Position numbers and translations under genes: made by a program
Shown: piece by piece, positions 34,654 through 43,632 of the stretch
Numbering within the stretch: the first letter of the stretch is position 1
Layout: the number at the start of each line of letters is the position of its first letter
The notes under the pieces: generated by a model
What the model saw: the letters and a program-made list of their open reading frames with translations, nothing else
The model's database searches: none
What the model was told of the DNA's origin: nothing
Origin: Rubripirellula tenax
GTDB taxonomy: Bacteria; Planctomycetota; Planctomycetia; Pirellulales; Pirellulaceae
Direction: 5' to 3'
DNA length: 64,000 nucleotides
NCBI RefSeq assembly: GCF_007860125.1
Contig: NZ_SJPW01000003.1
Location: forward strand, 310,001 to 374,000

Positions 34654-37600
34654 ATGAGTGATTTGGTCACCGAATCGGCTGAAAAGCAGCCGATCAAGCC
34701 GTTCGTCCACCTCCATTGCCACAGCCACTATTCGCTGTTGGATGGTGCCGGTGACATCGGCCGCTTGGTCAACCGGGCGGTCGATCATGGGATGAATGCA
34801 CTGGCGTTGACCGACCATGGCAACCTGCACGGTGCGCTCGAATTTTACCGCAAGGCCAAAGCCGCCCAGATCAATCCGATCATCGGATACGAAGCCTACA
34901 TCGCGCCCGGATCGCGATTCGAAAAAGGTGGCGCCAGCAGCAGCAAGGATGCCAGCTACCACTTGACGCTGTTGGCCAAGAATCACACCGGCTACAAGAA
35001 CCTGATCAAATTGGCCAGCGCCGCATCGTTGGAAGGGTTTTACTTCAAGCCGCGAATCGACAAAGAAATTCTCGAGCGATACAACGAAGGGATCGTTTGT
35101 TTATCGGGATGCGTCAGCAGCGAATTCAGCCGCGCCGTGATGAAGGGCATCGACACCGCCGATGTCGAACGCGAAGCACGTGACGTCGCCGGTTGGTTCC
35201 AAGGCGTCTTCGGCGATCGTTACTTCATCGAAATCATGAACAACGGCATCGACATCCAGCGGTTGCAATTGGAAGGCGCCGTCGAGATGTCCAAGCGCAT
35301 GGGCATCCCCTTGGTCGCGACCAGCGATTGTCACTACGTCAATCAAGAGGACAGCGAAGCCCAAGACATCATGCTGTGCATCAACACGGGACGCTTCCGA
35401 ACGGATACGTCACGGATGAAGATGGAGAACGACCAGTTCTTCTTACGCAGCCCCGACCAGATGTACCAGAGTTTTCCGGGCTTAGAAGACGCCTGCGCGC
35501 GAAGCCAAGAAATCGCCGATTCGGTCGACATCAATATCGAGTTCAACAAATACTTCTTCCCCAACTTCGAATGCCCTAACGAGGCAACACCGCTCGATTA
35601 CTTGCGTGAACTGTGCATCAAAGGCTTGCTCGAACGTTACGAAGATGACAACGACCGGATCATCGACGGAAAGCTATCCGACGAGGTGATGGCGAGGCTG
35701 GATCGCGAACTCGATGTGATCAAAAAGCTGGGCTATCCGACTTACTTCTTGATCGTTTGGGACTTCGTCAACCACGCTCGATCCGTCGGAATCTCGGCGA
35801 CGGCCCGGGGCAGCGGTGTCGGTGCAATCGTTTGTTACGCGCTTTACATGTCGCACGTTTGCCCGTTGCGATACGACTTGCTGTTCGAACGGTTCTTAGA
35901 CGAAAGTCGTACCGAACCGCCAGATATCGACATCGACTTCGAAAAAGAACGTCGAATCGAGGTGATCGATTACGTCAAGGAGCGATACGGCAGCGAAATG
36001 GTTTGCCAAATCGGGACCTTCGGAACCTTGGCGGCGAAAGCGGCGATCAAGGACGTCGGCCGCGCCCTCGGGGTGCCGCTGGGCCGAGTGAACCAAATCA
36101 CCGAGATGATCCCCGACGAGCTGAAGATTACGATCAAAAAGGCGCTCGAAAAGAGTGCCGATTTGAAAATGTCGTACGACGGCGATCCGGAAATCCGTGA
36201 ACTGCTCGACTTGGCGATGAAGATCGAGGGTCTCGCCCGCAACATCGGCACGCACGCCGCGGCAGTCGTGATCGCGGACAAACCGTTGTCCGAATATGTT
36301 CCCCTGACGCGAGTTCCCGGTAAACAGGACGTCATCACACAGTGGTCGATGAACGACGTCGAAGCGTCGGGTCTGCTGAAGATGGACTTCTTGGGACTGC
36401 GCAACCTGACGATCTTGTCGCGAACGGTGAAGTTAATCGAGCAGACGACCGGCAAGGTGGTGGACCCGCTGAAGTTTCCGCTGGATGACAAAGAATCGTA
36501 CGCGCTGCTCCAGCGCGGTGAAACCAAGGGCGTCTTCCAGTTGGAATCGGGCGGCATCCGTGACCTGCTATGTCGGATGAAGCCGGACAAGTTCAACGAC
36601 ATCATCGCGACCGCGGCGCTGTACCGCCCCGGGCCGCTCGAAGGCGGCATGGTCGATGACTATGTCAACATCAAACACGGTCGGCAACAGCCCGAATACA
36701 AGCACCCGGTGCTGAAGGAAGTTCTGGAGGAGACCAACTCGATCATGGTCTACCAAGAACAAGTCATGCGGATTCTGAACCGCTTGGGCAAGATCCCGCT
36801 GGCCAACGCGTACACTTGCATCAAGGCGATCAGCAAGAAGAAAGAATCTCTGATCAACCAAAACCACGAAGCTTTCATCGTCGGCGCAGTCGAAAACGGC
36901 TTGGCCGAAAAAGACGCCAACGACATCTGGAACCTGATCGTCAAGTTTGCGGGCTACGGCTTCAATAAATCACATAGCACCGCGTACGCGTTGGTTGCTT
37001 ATCAGACCGCCTACCTGAAAGCTCACTATCCCGTCGAGTTCATGGCGGCATTATTGTCGAGCGACATTTCGGGACGCAACTTTGTTCGCAAGGATGCGAT
37101 GGTCGAACACATGGAAGACTGCGATCGGATGGAGATCGAGGTCGTGGCGCCCTGTGTGAACAAGAGCGCGGCCGATTTTTCGGTCGAAGGCAAACAAGTC
37201 TTCTTTGCGATGTCTGCGATCAAGGGGTGCGGCGGTGCAACGGCCATTTCGATCGAAGAAGAACGCTTGAAGAACGGCCCATTCAAGGACATCTTCGATT
37301 TCTGTGAACGCGTCGACCCGGCGGCTTGCAACAAGAGCGCGATCCTGACGCTGGTCAAAGCCGGCGCGATGGACTGCTTTGGCGCCAAACGTAGCCAGTT
37401 GGCCGCTGCCATCGAACGCGCGGTTCAAGCCGGCGCAGCGGTGCAAGCCGACAAAAAGAGTGGACAAACGAGCCTGTTCGGCGCGTTCGATGACGAAGAA
37501 GTGGAAGCCAACGACGCGGCGCCGGCGCCATTGCCCGAAATCGACGAGTGGCCCGAGCGAGAGAAACTGATTGCCGAGAAAGAAGTCCTGGGCTTCTACT

Positions 37601-38220
37601 TAGAAAGCCACCCGCTTGCTGAGTTTGAGCAGCGATTGTCTACCTTCCGCACCCACATGACCGACAAATTGGCGAACGTCAAAGATCGCGCGGAAGTCGT
37701 TCTCGGCGGCATGATCAGCAGCGTCAAGATCGCTCACACCAAAAGCCCAAAACCAGGGCAACCGTCGAAGTATGCCAACTTCGATTTGGAAGACATGCAA
37801 GGCGCGATACGCTGCATCCTGTGGCCGAAAGGTTTCGCCGACTGGGGCGACCGCGTGATCCCCGACGCCGTCGTGCTGGCCCGCGGAAAGGTTGACCGTC
37901 GCGGTGGTGGGGATGAAGCCAACCTGATCATCGACGAACTGATCCCGTTCACCGATCTTGAAACTCGCTACACCCACGGCATGCGAATTCGATTGAACGA
38001 GAACGAGCACGACGGACCAACCGTCACGCGGCTCAAAGAGATCGTGCGAGGCTACCCGGGAACGCAAGAACTGCTGTTCACGATCCAACTGAAAGACGGC
38101 GAGTCGGTTCACTTGAAAGCCGATAAATCGAGAGTCGACATCACGCCCGAATTGCGAGAACGACTCGACGATTTTCTGGGCGCCGGCCACTATCGACTGC
38201 TGATGACGAAGCCTCGTTAG
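34654..38220 (+). CDS. dnaE: DNA polymerase III alpha subunit
   Basis: 1188 residues, the usual DnaE length. A PHP domain opens the protein: FVHLHCHSHYSLLDGAGDI and ALTDHGNLHGALEFY. The palm domain has PPDIDIDFEKERR with catalytic aspartates at about residues 424-428. FGYGFNKSHSTAYALVAYQTAYLKAHYPVEFMAALL is the signature before the tandem HhH region. An OB-fold near the C-terminus reads VLGGMISSVKIAHTKSPKPG, followed by the tau-binding tail. It is the replicative polymerase subunit. The gene stands alone, about 100 bases after the esterase. Confidence 0.98.
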   Translation: MSDLVTESAEKQPIKPFVHLHCHSHYSLLDGAGDIGRLVNRAVDHGMNALALTDHGNLHGALEFYRKAKAAQINPIIGYEAYIAPGSRFEKGGASSSKDASYHLTLLAKNHTGYKNLIKLASAASLEGFYFKPRIDKEILERYNEGIVCLSGCVSSEFSRAVMKGIDTADVEREARDVAGWFQGVFGDRYFIEIMNNGIDIQRLQLEGAVEMSKRMGIPLVATSDCHYVNQEDSEAQDIMLCINTGRFRTDTSRMKMENDQFFLRSPDQMYQSFPGLEDACARSQEIADSVDINIEFNKYFFPNFECPNEATPLDYLRELCIKGLLERYEDDNDRIIDGKLSDEVMARLDRELDVIKKLGYPTYFLIVWDFVNHARSVGISATARGSGVGAIVCYALYMSHVCPLRYDLLFERFLDESRTEPPDIDIDFEKERRIEVIDYVKERYGSEMVCQIGTFGTLAAKAAIKDVGRALGVPLGRVNQITEMIPDELKITIKKALEKSADLKMSYDGDPEIRELLDLAMKIEGLARNIGTHAAAVVIADKPLSEYVPLTRVPGKQDVITQWSMNDVEASGLLKMDFLGLRNLTILSRTVKLIEQTTGKVVDPLKFPLDDKESYALLQRGETKGVFQLESGGIRDLLCRMKPDKFNDIIATAALYRPGPLEGGMVDDYVNIKHGRQQPEYKHPVLKEVLEETNSIMVYQEQVMRILNRLGKIPLANAYTCIKAISKKKESLINQNHEAFIVGAVENGLAEKDANDIWNLIVKFAGYGFNKSHSTAYALVAYQTAYLKAHYPVEFMAALLSSDISGRNFVRKDAMVEHMEDCDRMEIEVVAPCVNKSAADFSVEGKQVFFAMSAIKGCGGATAISIEEERLKNGPFKDIFDFCERVDPAACNKSAILTLVKAGAMDCFGAKRSQLAAAIERAVQAGAAVQADKKSGQTSLFGAFDDEEVEANDAAPAPLPEIDEWPEREKLIAEKEVLGFYLESHPLAEFEQRLSTFRTHMTDKLANVKDRAEVVLGGMISSVKIAHTKSPKPGQPSKYANFDLEDMQGAIRCILWPKGFADWGDRVIPDAVVLARGKVDRRGGGDEANLIIDELIPFTDLETRYTHGMRIRLNENEHDGPTVTRLKEIVRGYPGTQELLFTIQLKDGESVHLKADKSRVDITPELRERLDDFLGAGHYRLLMTKPR

Positions 38221-38261
38221 CTACCACGGCAAAACGGCTAGAAAAAAGTACCCAAAAACGA

Positions 38262-38300
38262 TTGACTTTGCTCCTGCGCCTGGTGTACTATCGCACTAGT
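38262..38300 (+). promoter_or_regulatory. Promoter and possible operator of the GntR-ABC operon
   Basis: TTGACT (38262-38267) and TACTAT (38286-38291) are 18 bases apart. A palindrome ACTA-N6-TAGT (38287-38300) overlaps the -10 box. YtrA-type GntR regulators often repress their own ABC operon by binding such a site, so this is a candidate operator. Confidence 0.6.
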
Positions 38301-38335
38301 GAACCACGCGACCGAGGCTCTTGCCCGAGGGTGCC

Positions 38336-38791
38336 ATGTTTTTGTCAATCGATTTTCATTCGGACGTCGCGATCTATTTGCAGATCGTGCGTCAAATCAA
38401 AGCGGCGATCGCGGCGGGATCGATGCGACCAGGGCAACTCTTGCCCAGCGGCCGTGTCTTGTCCGGGCAACTCGCCATCAACCCCAACACTGTCGCCCGG
38501 GCCTTTACGGAACTTCAAAACGATGGGGTCATCGAACCACTTCGCGGTCGCGGGATGGTGATCGCCACCGGCGCCGCGGCGCTGTGCCGGCGGGACCGCG
38601 ACGGTGTGATTGCCGATCGGATCGGCGAAGCACTAGCCGAAGCGTGGAATGCCGGCCTCGATGCGTCGAAGATCCAGTCGATCATCGATAGCGAATTGAA
38701 GAAGCTGGCCAAAACGACGCCGATGGTACACGTCGACGCCAACGGCGACTCCTCATCTCCCAACACGAAATCTCCCAGCACGAAGGGCTAA
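38336..38791 (+). CDS. GntR-family regulator, YtrA type
   Basis: 151 residues from the ATG at 38336, with GAGGG just upstream. The N-terminal winged helix shows PIYLQ-like YLQIVRQIKAAIAAGSMRPGQLLPS and VLSGQLAINPNTVARAFTELQNDGVIEPLRGRGMVI, the standard GntR DNA-binding domain. The short helical C-terminus (about 85-130) is typical of YtrA regulators. The last 20 residues are polar and Ser/Thr-rich. It is the first gene of a four-gene operon with ABC transporter genes and probably represses it. Confidence 0.92.
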   Translation: MFLSIDFHSDVAIYLQIVRQIKAAIAAGSMRPGQLLPSGRVLSGQLAINPNTVARAFTELQNDGVIEPLRGRGMVIATGAAALCRRDRDGVIADRIGEALAEAWNAGLDASKIQSIIDSELKKLAKTTPMVHVDANGDSSSPNTKSPSTKG

Positions 38792-38795
38792 CGTC

Positions 38796-39737
38796 ATGCA
38801 ACCAGTCATCACGGCCAAGCAATTGACGATGCACTTTCGTCGCTGTGAAGCCCTCCGCGGCGTCGATCTGCAAATCGAACCGGGTACGGTGTTCGCGTTG
38901 TTGGGTGAAAACGGCGCGGGCAAGACCACGCTGATTCGGATCCTGACGGGATTTCAAAAGCCTTCCAGCGGTGCCTGTACCGTCGCTGGCGTTGATCCAT
39001 CAAAAGACCCGCTCGCGGTGCGGCGCAGCATCGGTTATGTGTCGGATTCGCCGGCGCTTTACGATTGGATGACGGTTGCCCAAATCGGTGGCTTCGCGGC
39101 ATCGTTCTACGATCGCGAGTTTCTGACGCGTTACGAGGAATCGATCCGTCGCTACGAAATCACGGCGGATCAAAAGATCAAGCATCTAAGCAAGGGACAA
39201 CGAGCCAAAGTCGCCCTGTCGTTGTCGCTTGCCCATGACCCAGCGCTGTTGATTTTGGATGAACCGACGTCGGGATTGGATCCGAAGGTGCGTCGCAGTT
39301 TCTTAGAGAGCATGATCGATCGAGCGGCGACGGGACGAACGGTATTTCTGTCGAGCCACCAAATCAGTGAAGTCGAACGTGTCGCCGATACGATCGCCAT
39401 TTTGCATCGAGGCAAGATCGTATTACACGGTCCGCTTGCCGAAATTCGTCAATCGATCTGGCAGGTTGTCGTCGACGTCGACGATCCGCTGCGGGCGATC
39501 GCGGTGATGCCCGAACCGGCACAAGTACTGAGCGAAGAAACGGCTGGGGCGCAGAGGCAAATTTTTGTCCGCCATCTCGATCCTTCGATGATCGACGAAC
39601 TGCGCAGAACACCCGGAGTCGTTGATGTTCGTCACCGCGTCGCGACGCTGGAGGAAACGTTTGTGGCCTGTACATCCGGTGAGTTACCGGCGCAGCCGTC
39701 GATAGCGAGCGTCCCCGTGAGGGAGGCGGTTCAATGA
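38796..39737 (+). CDS. ABC transporter ATP-binding protein
   Basis: 313 residues. Walker A GENGAGKT at 37-44, signature LSKGQ near 130, Walker B LLILDEPTSGLD near 151, and the H-loop in FLSSHQISEVE. The C-terminal extension (about 215-313) is the accessory domain seen in ABC-2-type exporters. It hydrolyses ATP for the permease encoded by the next gene, whose start overlaps its stop as ATGA. It begins 4 bases after the regulator gene. The substrate is unknown. Confidence 0.95.
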   Translation: MQPVITAKQLTMHFRRCEALRGVDLQIEPGTVFALLGENGAGKTTLIRILTGFQKPSSGACTVAGVDPSKDPLAVRRSIGYVSDSPALYDWMTVAQIGGFAASFYDREFLTRYEESIRRYEITADQKIKHLSKGQRAKVALSLSLAHDPALLILDEPTSGLDPKVRRSFLESMIDRAATGRTVFLSSHQISEVERVADTIAILHRGKIVLHGPLAEIRQSIWQVVVDVDDPLRAIAVMPEPAQVLSEETAGAQRQIFVRHLDPSMIDELRRTPGVVDVRHRVATLEETFVACTSGELPAQPSIASVPVREAVQ

Positions 39738-42196
39738 ACGTGATCGATTCTCTCGTCAGCCGGAACCGCTGGTTGTGGTGGAAAGAGTTCCGGATGCTGA
39801 TTCCGCTTGTTGGCTTGCTGATCGGCGTCGCAGTGCTGCTGTTTGTCATCAGCACTTTTTCGAGCCAGGTGACGCTAAGGATGAACGGCCCCATCAATGA
39901 CCTGGAACGGTTGGTTCCGCTGGTTTTCCCGCTGCTGTTTGCCGTCGGTGCCGGCGCCGTCCTGGTCGGCCAGGAACGCGAACATCGAACGATCGATTGG
40001 ATGTCGTCGCTTCCGCTTGCACCGACCAAGTGGGTCGCAGTGAAGATCATCGTCGCTTCGTGGGGACTTGTCGCGATGTGGGCGTTTGCCGCGGTGTGCT
40101 TGTCATTGACGGATTACTCGGGACCGGCAATTTCGCGTTGGCGATTGGGTAGCGTGCCCGGCGTATCAAATGCACCGATCGGCTATCCGTTCTGGCTTCT
40201 GTACAGCGTCTATTTGATGCTGGCGGGATTCTACGCTTCGTGGAAAGTGAAGGATCAATTTCACGCGATCATGCTGGTGATGTTCCTGGCGGCGCTGCCG
40301 GTGATTTTCACCGAAGGCTTTCGCTGGACAATCGACTTTGTCCGCAATCGCACCAGCGGATCGGCGGACTTGCAGGGAGTGACGTTTCTGATCACCGCGA
40401 TTTTGACGGGGATCATCGGATGGCGATCTTACCGTGCGGCGATGAAGACGCTTCAGCCCCAAGCCGCCGGCGAACATTTCGATCGTCCAGATCCGGCGAT
40501 AGCACCACCTTCATCATTCTGGTCCTCGGCACCACAACTCGGCTCATCCTGGTCATCGATGATTTGGCAATCGATTCGATCGGCGCCGCTTGCGTTGGGA
40601 CTTACCATCGCACTGGTTTTGGCTGGACTGATCGTGCCCACCCTTCCGGCAACGATGCAGTCCAACAGCATGCTGCGATCATTCTCGCCACTGCTGGTGC
40701 TGGCCGGCATGCTGGCAATGTCATGGTTGGGTGTGTTGGTATTCCAGAATGACGGGTCGGCCGACCGGTTGCGTTTCTTGGCCGACCGGGGAGTGTCCCC
40801 CACAAAGGTCTATCTGGCCCGACACGCGGTCCCGTCGGCAACGTTGGCATTTTGTTTGATCGTTTACATGGTGTTCGCATCGTGGCGGATGCAGCACGAC
40901 ACTTCGAGGCATCAACCCCCACTGGTTCCTTCGCTGTTGATGATGACGCTGGTGGGCGGGGTCGTGTATTCGGTTTCTCAGTGGACCAGCCAGTTGTTTC
41001 GCACCAAGGTGCTGTCGTTCATCGTCAGCCCCATCGTCGCGGCGATGACGTTGGGTTGGTTTGCATGGGCGGCATTTGCCCTTGGGACTCCGATTTGGAT
41101 TCTTGTGATTGGATCCCTGTTGCCGATGCTGGCCACGTGGTGGTTGATGCCCAAGTTCATGGACAAGCGTGATCGACCGATGTCGATGGTGTTAGCCGTG
41201 ATTGTGGCCGCGTTGATATTCGGCCTGCCGATCGCACGCGTGGCTTGGCAAATCCGCCAGATCCCCGGCATGACAACCTCGACGCGAAAGCCGCTGTTGG
41301 CCGAGGGGCAATCGATCCGCAAGGCGGTTGCGAATCCCTTCCCGATACGACTGGGCCGAAAGGACAGCGTGGTCTTTGACCGGGCCAAACAAGACTCCCC
41401 CGTACCCATCGAAACCGTTCTGAAATGGCTCGATCAGCCATCGACCAAGCCGATCGATTTGATTCCGGCGATAGCCGACCTTCGCAATCGCCCCGATGTT
41501 CCGGGGACCATGGAAGCGTCGGACCTTGACCGAATTTTCGACCATTTGATGTTGGTCCAACTGCAATTCGATGCGGACAATGATTGGGAGGCGTTTTCAC
41601 CGTGGTTGATCGCGGCTGCCGAGATCGCTGGATCGCTACGAAAGAACAGTACGTGGCGAGACCAAGACTTTGCGGACGTGATCGAAATCTGGATCGAAAA
41701 CGCCTTGAGTGCATCCAACGCGGATTCGCATCGAACCAGCGACGCCTATCGAACCACGCTCAATCACCTTTCCGACAAGGCGACCCGAAACGCGGCGCGT
41801 CGTGGGGGTGTTCTGGGTTCGTGGGCGACTCAGGAGTTCGGCAATCGAAACTCGAAAGACAGCAACGTGATCGACATGGGCTTGTCCCTTCAATCGAGCT
41901 ACCTGGCATCATGGGTGCAAAGGGCACGCTCCGAAGCGATCGTCGCGACAGCACTGCGAGCGAGCGAAGATCCCACCGAAAGCGATTGGCAGCGCGAGAT
42001 GCATACCTATCAAGTGTCACCTTTCGTTGCATTCGAGTACGGCCCCTACGCACCCCGATTCCGGAAGCACGCGGCCATCGAATTGATTCGAACCGCGGTC
42101 CGTTCGCCGGGCCAGTTCTGGGGCATGCCGTGGGAAGAAAACATCGAACGCATGAAGACCGAATCCGCCACACCCGCGAAGGAATCTCAACGATGA
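39734..42196 (+). CDS. ABC-2 type permease, two membrane modules plus a soluble tail
   Basis: 820 residues. About six transmembrane helices fall in residues 15-240 and about six or seven more in 285-510, so two ABC-2 permease units appear joined in one chain. From about 520 the protein is soluble: helical and hydrophilic, about 300 residues, with no family that I recognise. TIDWMSSLPLAPTKWVAVKII is a typical ABC-2 loop ('W-lPl-r--w-gKl'). The stop overlaps the next start as ATGA. It should form the membrane part of an exporter of unknown substrate. Confidence 0.88.
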   Translation: MNVIDSLVSRNRWLWWKEFRMLIPLVGLLIGVAVLLFVISTFSSQVTLRMNGPINDLERLVPLVFPLLFAVGAGAVLVGQEREHRTIDWMSSLPLAPTKWVAVKIIVASWGLVAMWAFAAVCLSLTDYSGPAISRWRLGSVPGVSNAPIGYPFWLLYSVYLMLAGFYASWKVKDQFHAIMLVMFLAALPVIFTEGFRWTIDFVRNRTSGSADLQGVTFLITAILTGIIGWRSYRAAMKTLQPQAAGEHFDRPDPAIAPPSSFWSSAPQLGSSWSSMIWQSIRSAPLALGLTIALVLAGLIVPTLPATMQSNSMLRSFSPLLVLAGMLAMSWLGVLVFQNDGSADRLRFLADRGVSPTKVYLARHAVPSATLAFCLIVYMVFASWRMQHDTSRHQPPLVPSLLMMTLVGGVVYSVSQWTSQLFRTKVLSFIVSPIVAAMTLGWFAWAAFALGTPIWILVIGSLLPMLATWWLMPKFMDKRDRPMSMVLAVIVAALIFGLPIARVAWQIRQIPGMTTSTRKPLLAEGQSIRKAVANPFPIRLGRKDSVVFDRAKQDSPVPIETVLKWLDQPSTKPIDLIPAIADLRNRPDVPGTMEASDLDRIFDHLMLVQLQFDADNDWEAFSPWLIAAAEIAGSLRKNSTWRDQDFADVIEIWIENALSASNADSHRTSDAYRTTLNHLSDKATRNAARRGGVLGSWATQEFGNRNSKDSNVIDMGLSLQSSYLASWVQRARSEAIVATALRASEDPTESDWQREMHTYQVSPFVAFEYGPYAPRFRKHAAIELIRTAVRSPGQFWGMPWEENIERMKTESATPAKESQR

Positions 42197-43584
42197 CCCG
42201 GCACCACCGAACCGGCCGCGACACCGCGCACTATGCGATCGTTGTGCTACCGCTTTTGATTTTGTGCGGAATGTTTGCCGCCAGCATGCTGCAGTGGCGA
42301 TCCGAACGTGCGAAGCTGGACGAAGCGGTTGAGATCATCGTCGGCCCGGGCAAGACGCTCAATTATTCGACGATGCCTCGTTTGTACGACGAACGGACAT
42401 CCGACGAATCGACGGCGACCTGGAAAGCCGTTTTGGCTGCTTCGGAAGCGCACAACGCAAAGTACGGCGGACCGTTCGCGTGGTCCAATGGTGACGAAAG
42501 CTACGACGACTTGGTCCCCCCCGGTCAAACGTGGCCGGTCGCCGAGATCATGTCACGGTATGCAAGCGATGCGAAGCCGATACTGGAACAAATCGAACCG
42601 TTGATGGATTCGGATGAAACCATATGGGTGCCGATTGTGTTTGAAGGAACGACGACGAATCTGAACGAAGTCCAGCAAATGCGGTCGGTCGCCCGAGTCT
42701 TGCACTACTCGTTTTTGGACGCAGTCCATCAAGGCGAAAACGCCCGAGCGATCAGGATGCTGGAGATGTCCGATCGGTTGTTCGGTCGAAACTATCAGTC
42801 GTCGTTCCTGGTCGACGAATTGGTTCGCATCGCGTGCTATTCGATCATGCTGAACGACGTACGGGAATCGACGGCGAATGGCATTTGGTCCGACGACGAG
42901 CGGCGGCAACTGACGACGATCATTTCCAAGCCGATTGATTGGGACGACGCTTGGCAGCAATCGATGGAAGCAGAAATGCTTTGCATTTTGCCGGCGATCG
43001 TTGCCAACGACCTCGGTGGCATGGCGAGGCATACGGGAATTCCAACGATGCCCTTTCAGTTTTCACCCAGCACGCTGCGGGCCATCGTCGAGAATCAACA
43101 TTCGTTGGCGTTGGTGCGCGGTGCCGGGACGTCGCGACACGTCGAAGATGTCGAACGGGCAAACAATCGCTTGGCATCAGATTCGGCATCGAACAACTCA
43201 TCGAAAAACGCGTCGATCGATCGCTGGATGCAGCTTGCCACACTGGACAGCGATTGGATCATGGCCATGGTCGCGCCAGCCTACCAATCGTTCGCCAGTG
43301 CGTTTCGGCGCACGGCCAACGAACACCGGTTCACACGAACGGTCGTTGCCATCGGCGACTATCAATCGAAGTTCGACAAATGGCCGGAGTCGCTCTCCGA
43401 CTTGGCCGATGTGGGACTGGCGCAATCAGAAACCGCGGCGTTTGATGGTGGACCGTTTCACTACGAGATCGGTGACAAGGAAGTCACGATCTACGACCAA
43501 AACTTGGTCGATCGGATGTATGCCGAGGTCGGCAGAAAGGCCGAAAAGATCGTGATGGTCAAACAACCGAACACCGAAGAGTGA
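42193..43584 (+). CDS. Membrane-anchored protein of the ABC operon, unknown function
   Basis: 463 residues from the ATG at 42193, which overlaps the permease stop by four bases. One transmembrane helix at about 15-35 (AIVVLPLLILCGMFAASML) is followed by a soluble, mainly helical domain. The end (YQSKFDKWPESLSDLADVGLAQSETAAFDGGPFHYEI) matches a motif common in planctomycete proteins of unknown function, in which a 'KWP-SL--L' turn precedes a short beta unit. The tight overlap suggests it acts with the transporter. No enzymatic motif is visible. Confidence 0.8.
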   Translation: MTRHHRTGRDTAHYAIVVLPLLILCGMFAASMLQWRSERAKLDEAVEIIVGPGKTLNYSTMPRLYDERTSDESTATWKAVLAASEAHNAKYGGPFAWSNGDESYDDLVPPGQTWPVAEIMSRYASDAKPILEQIEPLMDSDETIWVPIVFEGTTTNLNEVQQMRSVARVLHYSFLDAVHQGENARAIRMLEMSDRLFGRNYQSSFLVDELVRIACYSIMLNDVRESTANGIWSDDERRQLTTIISKPIDWDDAWQQSMEAEMLCILPAIVANDLGGMARHTGIPTMPFQFSPSTLRAIVENQHSLALVRGAGTSRHVEDVERANNRLASDSASNNSSKNASIDRWMQLATLDSDWIMAMVAPAYQSFASAFRRTANEHRFTRTVVAIGDYQSKFDKWPESLSDLADVGLAQSETAAFDGGPFHYEIGDKEVTIYDQNLVDRMYAEVGRKAEKIVMVKQPNTEE

Positions 43585-43612
43585 GCGTCCCGCGGACGTT
43601 ACCGCGGGACGC
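43585..43612. terminator. GC-rich hairpin between convergent genes
   Basis: A perfect 11-base stem GCGTCCCGCGG / CCGCGGGACGC with a 6-base loop starts at the stop codon of the upstream gene. It has no T-run on either strand, so it may be a weak terminator or an mRNA 3'-end stabiliser. Confidence 0.6.
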
Positions 43613-43632
43613 ATCGTTCGTCTACCAGCCAG

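Noticed and set aside
41584-42192. Upstream part of a 666-codon plus-strand frame
   Set aside because: It overlaps the end of the permease gene in another frame. The ATG at 42193 gives a proper membrane anchor and the ATGA overlap typical of this operon.
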